From Dioszegia crocea (Eukaryota > Basidiomycota > Tremellomycetes > Tremellales > Bulleribasidiaceae): DNA of 64,000 nt. The position numbers and the translations under genes are program-made. The notes below the pieces were generated by a model that was not told the origin of the DNA, ran no database searches, and worked only from the letters and a program-made list of their open reading frames with translations. The stretch lies in the NCBI GenBank assembly GCA_001600615.1, contig BCKK01000001.1, positions 1,713,082-1,777,081 on the forward strand, written 5' to 3'. Positions 21,893 to 32,100 of the stretch are shown piece by piece; the stretch's first letter is position 1; each line of letters begins with the position of its first letter.

Positions 21893-24312
21893 TCACATTC
21901 TAGCCCCACTAAACATCTTCATACCCCTCCGTTTGGCCCCCTCCTCCGCGACCCCGCCCCACGTCCTTTTCTTCCCCGTCGTCCCAAACCCCTCACTCTC
22001 GACCGAGCTAGTCGGCTCGACCGGCGAACTGCTCAGCGGCTGTACTCCAAACGCACTACTCGCCCGTTCACTAGGGGTGCTGAACGGATTCGAAGAAGCG
22101 CGCTTTGGCATCGACGCAAAGATCGTCGCTGAAACGGACGGCTTGGATACAGGGAAGGCGGACGCGGGAGCCTTCACCGTTGGTCGGAAAAGGTTCGCCC
22201 CTGGTGGAGTGGGCTTCTTATTGGCTGATGGCGTTTGACGGGATGTCGAAGGGGTTGACGCCTGTTTCTTCGACGATGATGATGACGAAGAAGTCGCGGT
22301 CATGATATCACTGACGAGATCCGACTTCTGCCCAGTCTTCTTGATCTCCGCCTTAACCACCGCATTCCCATTCCCAACCGACCAGGTCAACTTCTCCCAT
22401 CCATCCTGCGCCACCCTAACCATCATTTGCTCTTTCCTCCCTTGCATATGATTCTCCACATCCACCACCTCCTGCCTTCCCTGACTACCCGTCACGAACA
22501 TTTTACTCTTATCTTTATCCCCAGCCGCAGGTTTCGCTTTATACACTTTTGCCTTCTTCTTGGCTTTAGATTTCTTCTCCCACCATCTGTCCTCTTTGTC
22601 CGAGTCAGACTCATCGTGCAGACCTTCCTCAAGCGCTTGCATGTATAACGACGTCGTCACGTCTTGCCTGAACGTCCGGACTTCATCCGCCATGTTTCCC
22701 ACGCCCGCGCCGTATAATTGGCCCACGCCGCCAGCGAGGTACGCCGTTGTTTCTGTTCGAGTCGGTTGCCATCGGGGCAAAGTGGATGTGGAGGGTGGGT
22801 TAGGAAGGTGTGCGGGGACCAGGGGTGCGTAAGATGGGATGAGATTTAGAGAGCGGTATGGTGTGGGCCGTTTGGGCAGGCCGTTGTCAGGCTGGAGGAG
22901 AGAGAGGGAGAGGAGATTGACGAGTCTGGAAGAAGCGTGGGCGGTGCCGAATAACTCGCGGAGGCCATTGGAGCAAGGTTGCATTCGGGCCAACGAGTTC
23001 GAAAAGACCGCTTCGGTGTGTCGATTGAATATTGTCATTCCGGTCGTGGTGCAGGATGTATACCGGACATCTGTAAGATCAGTACAGCAAGCGATAAGAG
23101 GAAGCATAATGACTGACCCAAAAGAACTAAACCGGGCCACCTGGCAAACATGCTCATGGACTTATCGCTCACACCTCGACATCGCGTCAGATACCACGCG
23201 CGTAATCTCCACATACCCCTTGCCTCCCCATCTCCACCTATCCGACCAGGCAGTTCCAGCGAGGCAGCAAGTAGCCTAATCCCACTATCTGTCACCCGCT
23301 TACACGCCGACATCCTCAACACCGTCAAATTCGTCGCGAATTTTAATGACGTGATGTTATTATCATTGACGAGATCGTTGACGCCATCAAGGTGCAAAGT
23401 CGTAATCAGTTGAAAGGGCGTGTCGGCCTGTATCGACGCGTACATTGTGGGAATCTCGATAAAGGGATGAATGGGATTGGCGAATGTTGGACGGGGCACA
23501 AAGTGTTGTAGCGTCACATCGACAGGTAAGGCGAGGGTATGATTCTCATCTGCTGATTCCGGATCGGCAAGGAGAGCCATGGCCCATATTGTAGCTTGAT
23601 CAGGCTGGACAGGGGTTTCATTCTCCAATTCGAGATCGTACGATCTGTCATGTCTGACTTTATGGAAGATACGCGCTGTGAGCGTCTGAGAGAGGTTCTC
23701 GAAGGATGTAGAGGTGTACGTGTGGAATTGGCGAGAGATTACGCTCAGGCAGAGATGTTGGAGGGATTTTGGAGCACCGCGGTGGGTTATAGCTGAGCAT
23801 ATGGAGGGATTGACTTGTGACAGGGGTAGAGGAGTCAGAGTCCAGAGTGGTCGAAGGGCAGATGTGGCTCTGTGCGTATTAGCTAACGTCAATGCGTCGG
23901 GAAGGAGGTAGCCGTACTTCAGGGTTTGATCTCCCTTTTCGCCCCCGAATCCAGTCGCGATGGCGTCGTTCATATCGGCGGTCTTCTCGGCTAGCAACGA
24001 GCCGTCCTGTGGCTTGTGAATGCGAAGCTTGAGCGTGACAGCCACGCCTTCGGATCTTTTGGAAAGTGAGATGAAAGACGCGTACGATTGGACTTTGACT
24101 TTCCAGCAGAGACGCGTTTCGGTAATCGCCGGTGTTTCAGCCTCGTACACGTGGCGTTTCAGACTTGGGAGGGAGAGCCATACACCAAGCTGTGAGTCTG
24201 CAGTTGATGGCTACCTACCCGCTACATCATTGTGATGATGCTATGTATACATGAGATTGTACCTATGTTATTCACCTAATTGATGTGTCGTTTTCCCGTC
24301 TGATGCCTTCAT
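21893..24312 (-). CDS. Unrecognised protein with cysteine-type leucine-rich repeats and a basic Ser/Pro-rich tail
   Basis: Three exons (24276-24312, 23118-24197, 21893-23070) join in phase to 764 residues. The first exon, starting at the ATG at 24312 (MKASDGKTTHQL), is inferred. Its GTGAAT donor and CTGCAG acceptor lead straight into DSQLGVWLSLPSLKRHVYEA, which otherwise has no start. Residues about 250-350 hold repeats such as LITTLHLDGVNDLVNDNN, TNLTVLRMSACKRVTDSGIR and RAWYLTRCRGVSDKSMSMFA, like the LRRs of AMN1 and FBXL proteins. No F-box is seen ahead of them. The C-terminal 250 residues are Lys-rich (EKKSKAKKKAKVYKAKP), then Ser/Thr/Pro-rich and probably disordered. Role unknown; a ubiquitin-ligase adaptor or nuclear scaffold are possibilities only. 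Confidence 0.75.
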
Positions 24313-24416
24313 TTCCACATATTTTGTTCACCACGCCCTACGCCGCCTCGATCTAGATTTCTCCCATCTTACTATTTCCGTCATGAAGGTTCTGGTCGTA
24401 CAACATAAGTACAGAC

Positions 24417-25789
24417 TTAATCGGTCCGGTCCTGAAGGTTTGAAAGAAGGGTCGAGAGGCATCGTTTAGTCACCATGTCGCCCTTGAGTAAAGGGGCAAA
24501 GGTGTTATCGCGGAGGGGTTCGGGAAGGCATGCTCGGAGTGCTTCTCTTGCCCTACAAAGTCAGCTAAACCGACTCATTATCGATCGACATGGACCAGCT
24601 CACCTGGGATTATCGCTCATCCTCAGATAACACCTCACCACATGCTTCAACAGCCTGACTGCCTGGCTTTCCACTAGCGCCGCCACCATATTACCCAATA
24701 CCGCCCCGACGGCATAGAAGCGCTCGTACGTTTGGCAGATATACTGCAGGCCCAAATCATCCAGGAGGATCTTTTGCACAATAAAGATCGCGACGGTTTT
24801 GGATAGTTCCGAGCCCGTCTCCATGATGCGTAAACAAAGGGGAATGATTTCGGTCGATAGGAGGAAATTGATGACGTCGGAATTATCATTTTGCTTCTGG
24901 GTCAGCAATGGCATTGTGGGGCAGACGTACCTTGACTAAAGCCCCGATGACTCCCAGAGATGTCAGGCGGAGATATTCGAATGGTCGAGTCTTACTCGTT
25001 GTGTTTAGGAAAGGATAAAGGAAGAGCGGGACGTGGGCTGGGTAGTCAGCATGACACGAAGTGGCGAGCTTACCATTTAAGAATAGACTTCTTGTCTCGG
25101 AGTGGCTGGCTACGCATTGTAGTAGGGCCAAGGCGTTGCATACGCGATTCGAGGCATGGGCCGTGAGGGTTGGCGGGGAAAGGGCAGGGTAGACATTCAC
25201 AATCTCGAGCAGAAGGCTTGACATGACGCCTGTAGATCAGCTCATAGTCCGAGAATACCTGAGGATGGAGCGCACCGAAACCTCCCCATAGCACCAACGC
25301 CAGATCCTCATACATCTCCCTCTTCTTGCTCAATTCCAATAACGCCGTCTCCCTCGTTGCCGGGTCCAGCAACTCCGTTATCAACTCGTATATCTTCTCC
25401 TCCTCACTTCCTGCAGGCGGTGGAGCTCCATTTGGTAGGAGTAGCAACTTCCCGCCCGCCGCCGTTCCTCCCGGACTTGACACTTGTCCCGGCATAGGAG
25501 ATGTAGACGTAGGATAGCTAAACCCGCCCGCTGATGGATTTAAGGATTGTGATGATGGTGCTGGAGGGTTATTTATTTGCTGTGCTAGATTGTTGAGAAG
25601 TAGAGGTGCAACTCCTGGGGGTTGTTGAGATGATGAAGGCTGTGCCTGTGATGATGGTTGAGGAGTGGATGAAGATGGGGGTTGTGTGAGGGATACACCG
25701 CCGTATCCTGACGTCGGACGATGCTGTTCTGACATGGGAGCGAATACGCCCGGTGGACCTGCTGCGAGGCGGCGGTCGAACATGGACAT
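24417..25789 (-). CDS. CAF40: CCR4-NOT complex subunit CNOT9 / Caf40 (Rcd1)
   Basis: Armadillo-repeat subunit of the CCR4-NOT deadenylase, which docks mRNA-decay factors. About 385 residues. The N-terminal 115 residues are Pro/Gln/Ser-rich ([20 protein letters not shown]), an extension like that of yeast Caf40. The conserved core begins [19 protein letters not shown] and continues [110 protein letters not shown] and [21 protein letters not shown] last exon, past an intron ending near 24540, ends LSNLQDRTD at 24417. The ATG at 25789 has GCCGCC before it. It is the most conserved gene of this part of the window. Confidence 0.95.
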
Positions 25790-26067
25790 GGCGGCGGGTA
25801 GTTGGGTGAAGGATGTAAGGATGGTCTATGTATTAGGTGGCAGTAGTAGTTGGCTGGTGGCGGGTGGATTGCCATCTAGACTGTGTGGGATAAATGCAAT
25901 AAACTAATGGTAGTCACCTCGGCTATCGGGTATCGACCCCCATGCCGTAAACCCTGTCCACTACCAACCCCACCAATCTATATACAAGTGCGGCACAGCT
26001 ATAGCATCCCTTGACTACATAGGGATACAGCACGGCCAACAGCGCAATACTTTATCACACATAGGGA
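25790..26067. promoter_or_regulatory. Divergent promoter, CNOT9 / F-box-like gene
   Basis: 278 bp between the divergent start codons. The stretch near the F-box-like gene contains TTTATCACACATAGG just before the ATG. No TATA box is evident on either side. Confidence 0.4.
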
Positions 26068-28038
26068 ATGTTATCAGACCAGCAACGCACCATGGAAGAG
26101 CCCGCACTCGCCCCATCTCAGCCACACCGGCAAGGTCTTGTGGCACCCGCTGCCATCTCCGCACCCATCACTATCCCATCTCGACCCAAGACGCCTGCTA
26201 ATCGGATGGACATCGACACTGACTCGTCGGCTACATCGTCTTACTTGCCTCAGACGCCTAGATCAGCGTTCAGCTCACCGGCGAGGCCACAATTCCAAAG
26301 TCCCCTTATGCGGACGCCATGTGAGGTAGGCTTTGCCCTGATCCCAGCTCATATTCAGATCATCCACAAGGTCCTTTGCTCTTCTGGAGTACAAGACCCC
26401 ATCGGTCTCTCCCGAGCGGCCAAGACGTGCAAAGAGCTTCGATCGCTAATCTACGAGGTGGGTACTGAACATGACTGGCGGATCCGGAGGATCATAACTG
26501 ACTTACAAGAACCCCGATGCGGCGCTCTGGCGCGATATTCACCATGATCTGTACGACGATCCAAGATGTGGCACAACCAAAGGTGACGTAGATTGGCAGA
26601 CCAATGTCCAGCAGCGAGAGTTCGTCGGGCGGATAGCGCGAGAATGGGATGAAGAGCGATTCGGAGAACTGGTACGTCTGACCCTTATGACATGTTCTGA
26701 TTCGCACAGCCGAAGTTACTTGACGCGATATGCAGAACGTTGCATGGTCTGTACCTCGACATTCCTGCCATCCCTCGTTCTCGAGAATCCGAAGCCGAGA
26801 TCGACTCCATCTGGCCAGGCGAGACGACCTCCTCGTCATCATCATCATCCTCACCTGAATCACTGAATATCCCAATTTTGGAATCTATCCTCCGATCACC
26901 GCTCTTCGCTCATCTATACTACGCGCTCTCATATCGCTCCTCCAAGCCGACCCTGAGGCCGCTCACAGGACACAACGGCAACCCCCTCCGCCGGCCCCAA
27001 CGCGAAGACATCCACCCGATATTGTCTTTACTCCACTGCCTCCTACCTCCAGACTTCGAGAATGAGAATGACCTGCACCGGACTCATCGAGGCCACCTCA
27101 GAGAGACGGTGTACACAGCCACAAATTTCTCAGTCTTGAATGACTGGGGGCCATTCAAGGCGGACGGAGGTGTCGATTGGAGGTTGCTCGATGCTGTCTC
27201 GAGCGTCATGAGTGAGTGTATTCGGCCTGGAAGGGGATTGCAGCTGATAGACCAGTGGCAAATGCTCGAGACGTCATTGCTCTTGGGGAAGAATCGTGGC
27301 GGCACGCTCTTCAGCCCATGTCCTTTGGCTTGGAGGCTGTGAGGGGTTGGGGCTGGAATGATCTACACAGACCCGAAGATCTGGATGCGGACGATATTTG
27401 GGATTGGGCTGGTGTAGAGGGTCCAAATAGGACAGAGGGTCTATGGTGTGGGAGCTATGCCTTCTTGGAGTGAGCCCTTCCGCCCATACATCCTCCTTAC
27501 ACCACAGCTAACGGCACAGCTACGCAGACTGGGTATCGCTCAATCAGAACCGAGTTCATATACCTCTCGGCCGTCAACTACCTCCACTCGACCTGACTCG
27601 GTATTCCGAAGCCATTGGTGATCTCTTACACATGCACTTATCTATCGATCGGCCGAGCGATAAGCCCGTTGACTCCCGGCCACCCGTCACTTCCGGAATA
27701 CCGACCGGTGACCTCTTGCCCCCTATTCACTTCCACGGACGGTCCGCCCAGTCTGGCGCGTCCTGGCCATCCGCCGCGGCCTCCTTCGTTAAGGGCACGG
27801 TACAGCTCACGACCGATTGGCCGCCCCAGGTGAGGTGGACCATGGTGATTCGGTACGGCGGCGAGGATCGGTGGAGGGTTGAGGGTGTGCAGGTGGGTGG
27901 GAGGGGAAGTAAGAGAGGGTTCTTCGGGGTTTGTCTGTCTTTCTGTAAGAGGGATTTGCGCTGATGTTCCAGGTGTGGACCGACGCTACGAGGGAAGAAC
28001 AATCTCCGAATGGGCCAGCGTGGTACTGGAAGGCTTAG
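26068..28038 (+). CDS. F-box-like protein of unknown substrate
   Basis: About 570 residues in roughly five exons, starting at the ATG at 26068 (MLSDQQRTMEEPALAPSQPH). After a disordered Pro/Ser-rich N-terminus, residues about 85-150 read IPAHIQIIHKVLCSS, GLSRAAKTCKELRSLIYENP and DAALWRDIHHDLYDDP. This has the helix pattern of an F-box (a divergent first helix, then 'A.TCK.LR.L....ALWR'), suggesting binding to Skp1 in an SCF ubiquitin ligase. The remainder is a long unrecognised domain that ends RWTMVIRYGGEDRWRVEGVQ, followed across an intron with a weak GTTTGT donor by VWTDATREEQSPNGPAWYWK. The closing beta-rich segment may be a ligand- or substrate-binding domain. Family assignment beyond 'F-box-like' is not possible by eye. 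Confidence 0.75.
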
Positions 28039-28368
28039 CTTGGGCCAACCCATATCCAATTCATCCCAATCAATCCTTATCCACGTCCCTTCTTTTCATC
28101 CGCTGTACTTTCCTGCCACTTTACTCCTTGTACTGGATAATCTCCCCCTTGTTGTCGCTTTTGTAGTGTCACTATCTTGTATCCCCGAACTGCTGAATCA
28201 AGCCATGTATCTACTCTTTCAGACGCAAGATAAGGTGATCCGTAGATAACGGCGCATTCTCGGGAGATAGCGCGTCATCCCAGACCCATCGAAGGACCAT
28301 GTCCTCGAAATTTGTTGTTGGTGGTCAACCGACACTACACTAGCACCCATTGACCTCAGCCCTAACGT
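28039..28368. promoter_or_regulatory. Intergenic region upstream of the zinc-ribbon-like gene
   Basis: 330 bp between two plus-strand genes, holding one 3' UTR and one promoter. No further element could be assigned. Confidence 0.4.
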
Positions 28369-29068
28369 ATGAGTCTATCGACCTTCCCATCCTCTCTAAG
28401 ATCTACTGCAATCCTAGCAAACACCCTTAGAGTCCAGACTTTACTCTCCACCGGCTCCTTCCCGCTCTCTGCCTCGATCACTCTCTTCAAACTCCGATCT
28501 CGTCCTCATTCCCTTCCACTGACCTCCATTCGAAGAATGACGAACCGCCCTTCGCGATCTCAGGCTCCTCCGCCTCCTTCCACAACCAGCAATTTCTGCC
28601 TAGACTGCGGGCGGGTCATGCGTACGTCCCTGTCCAAACCTCCCTCAGAGCATTGGCTAATGCCCCATAGCCGCTCCTCTGGCCGATACGACCACACCCC
28701 GGAAATACTGCTCTGCCTCCTGCCGCTCTCGCTCAAAAGACCGATCACGGACCGACGACCGGAAACGGCTCATTGACGCTTTCAAGGTCATGATGGCGGC
28801 AAAAGGTACCAAGGGCGCTGTATTATGTTCTGAGGCGGAATCTGAGGCTGCTGCGGGGACAGATGTTAAGCCGGATGGAGAGGGTCAGACGCGGCATCAG
28901 GATGGAAGAGAAGAGGCGAGAAGGGCCGCGAGAAGATTGGTTAATTTCGGGTGGAAGTCTCAAGGGGTTGAAGAAGATCGGGAGGTGGACGCTGTGCAAG
29001 ATGGGAAAATTGTCGAAGCGAGCTTTGCGAAGGGAGAGTGGGGAATAAGATGGGCTGATAAACGATGA
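28369..29068 (+). CDS. Small protein with a CxxC...CxxxC zinc-binding motif
   Basis: Two exons (28369-28621 and 28671-29068) join in phase across a 49-nt intron to 216 residues. A candidate zinc site reads NFCLDCGRVM and, 14 residues later, KYCSASCRSRSKDRSRTDDR. This resembles the short fungal and plant proteins with a DUF2256-like finger ('FCxxCGRPI...YCSxxCR'). The first 57 residues are rich in Ser, Leu and Arg and almost free of acid (FKLRSRPHSLPLTSIRR), so they could be a mitochondrial presequence; an in-frame ATG at residue 57 (MTNRPSRSQAP) offers a shorter product. The C-terminus has Glu/Arg-rich helices and ends WADKR. Function unknown. Its stop lies 61 bp from the converging dynein gene. 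Confidence 0.75.
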
Positions 29069-29129
29069 TTCTGAAATATTTAAAATGCATGTATGTACAG
29101 GATGCAAGATTGTCCGTTTGTCTATCCGA

Positions 29130-32100
29130 CTATAAAGCAATGAGACATACTCCCCTCTGCGCAACTTCCGCCTGATCGCAACCCCCACTATCCAGATCGA
29201 CGCTGAACAAAACATCCGCCCGGTCCGAATTGAGATATACCGGGATATTGACACTTGTTCCTTTGCTCTTGCCCGCTCCGCCCTCCATCTTACGCCAGAC
29301 CAGCTGACACGTCTTGAGAGGTTCGAATTGGCCATCGTTCAGCTCTAATCGGCCACTTCGCCAAGTAGCACCTTCCACCTTCAAGCCTGACAATGTCAGC
29401 ACAGACCAACACGTAGTTACGGAGTCGATAACTCACCGTCCACTTGGAATCCCTCTGCAGAGACATCCTCCACATCTAGGCCCAGAACCAGCTGCTCCAA
29501 TGACCATCCCTTGGCATGCGCCACCGCCTGCCTTGTGGCCGTCACGTATGCTTCAGGCTGGAAGAACCCGCCGAGCCATACCCCGGCAGTCTGCCCACCG
29601 GTCGATATCCGCTCGAGCTGTGCAAGGCGAAGAGTGGTATTGGTGATGAAGACAGAGACAGATGTTCCGCGGGGCATCTTGAATTTACGCCAGTGAGAAG
29701 GGATAGCACCTGGATGTCAGATTTGCTCTTTTGACCGGATGAACGACAAAGGCCAACTTACCCTTGTTCAAATCAGACAACAATGTCCTAGACTCATTTG
29801 TCTGCTTAGCTTGGCCGTCGCACACTTTGACAAGCTCAAGTAAATCGTGACGAATACGGGCGAGTAATGACTGGCCAGTAGCGGTCTCACGAGCGAAGAA
29901 GCGCGCCAAAGGTGATTCTTCCGGTGGCGGAGTAGCAAGGCCCTATGGGATGAGCTTGATTCCATCTTTCTTCGCCCGAAAACTCACCTCAGGCAGAGTC
30001 TTCATCCAGTCCAAAGCGGACACCTTGAGTGCCGTCATCCATGCCGGTCTCGCCTCCACGGCCGAAGTAGCTGATCCAACAGTCTCGTCGTCATCGTCTG
30101 TAGTGCGCATCTTTCTCAGCTTGCCAAGTATAGCCTCGCCTGCACAAATCAGCTTCGTTCTCGCCAATTTATTCAGTGAAACTCACCTTCAGCCGTAGCG
30201 ACTAGACTTTCCGCACTACTCGGCAGACCGAGCCACGCCGGCGGTTCCCTCTCTGGCAAGTTCTGTGCCCAAGCGATGAACTGCGTAATCTGCGTTCCTT
30301 CCGGCACCGTCAGATTCCCCTGTTCCGTTTGCACCAGAGCGAAATCGGGATCATACGCCCTGGGCGAGAAGATCCGATCGACAAACGCGTCAAGGACCCG
30401 CTGGTCAAAGTCCGAATCGATCCGACCACCATATACCGCCTGCTTGATTAATGTGCGAATGGCTGACCAGGGAATTTGGGCAGGATCAACATTCGCCTTC
30501 CCCTTGGCCAATGCCGAAAGCCAGACGTCAATCGTATTGAGCGCAGCTTCAAAGTCCGAGTCGTTAAACTCGTACCCCTTACTCCAGCCGAGAGGGAGAT
30601 ATCGGAGACGTTCTTGTACGACGGCATGGAACCAGGCGAGCAGGAAGAGGAGGCGGGGCTTTTCTGCCGGTCCGGAAGCTAGACGACCGGGTTGGAGACC
30701 TCGGAGAGTGTCGAGGAGGTTGGCGCGGACACCGGGAGGAGGTTCATTCATGATGATGCGTGATTGTCTGAGGATATTGACGGGGACAGAGGGGTTCGTT
30801 TCCATAGTGAGGAAGAGACGGAATGAGGGGGATGGCGATAAGCTGTGCAGGCGCTTTTCTAGTTGACCGAGCCAGGATGGCGCAAGATGGACATTCTTGA
30901 GCAGAACCCAAGTCCCGGTGCGGGCGGCATTCGCGATCGCTTGGTCCGCCAGGCTGAAGCCCTCGGCTGAGCCCAGAGCAACCGATACGCAGGAAGTGCC
31001 CACGGTGCGGCACAGGTTGTCCACTCGGTAGCTCGCATCGTAGCCGGCAACAGAGGCGAGGGCGATGGGGTGACCGGCGCGGACTTCGTCCTGAACAACA
31101 GTCTGCAGGGAATAGTCGACCTGACCAGCGAGATCGGCGCCGAATGCGATGTCGGCAAAGGATGAGGATGCTTGGACGAGCCGATCAGGACGGAAGAGTT
31201 TCATGAGTAGCATCGTGCGAGCGGATTTAACCAGATCTGACATCAGCAATATTCTGCGTTGAGACTTACCGTCTGTAACATCCCCAGTCCAGGGCAAGTC
31301 TTTCTCGGGCTCTGCACTGCTCAAGAAGCCGGACCATCGGTCTTGACTCGAAGCGATATCCTCCGTCAAGCTCTTGACCACCTCTCCGCTCAATCCAGCC
31401 AAAATCCGCCTTTGCTGTTCCGACAGCTCCAAACCACCCGAAGGTACCTCCATAATAGCGTCCAGCTCATCCGATACCGCTTCGGCCACCTCATCCTTCA
31501 ATCTCAGCCTCGCCAGCGATATAGCCACGACCAGGTGATCTTTGTGTAGCAGCGTTCTTGATACGCGCCTGTACGCCTGAAGGAATAGATCGCGGAGCAA
31601 GATCGCCTTTCGCTCGGACGGATCCGTAATGCCGTTAAGATTCGGGTTAGAAAGGAGAACATAGTCGAAGATCTCGAGGAAGTAGTCGAGGGAGAATTGG
31701 TAGAAATGATGAATGTCGGAAAGCTGTTCCAGGGTGAAATAGATGCCCGAAGCGGCTTGGGCGAGGGGAAGATACTCGCTGGTCACCATCTCCACCTCCC
31801 TCATCACAACATCCGTATCCTCCACTTTCCGCGTCACTTCCGCCGCTTCCTTCTTCAGCACCTCCAGGGTAGCAATGACCTTATCATCATCCAGAATGCT
31901 CCCGTATGAATCATTCAGCGCTTGCAGGAGCGACTTCTCGAGATGTCGCAGCCGCAACCTGAACTCGCCCTGGAGCTTCATCAGGTCCGTCCGCTTCCGG
32001 TCCACCTCGGGCCGCTCCACCTTCAGCACCTTGTCAAGCGCCTGAGTCTGAAGACTACTTCGTGTCATTGTGAAGTTGACGAAAGTGACTCTGGAGCAGA

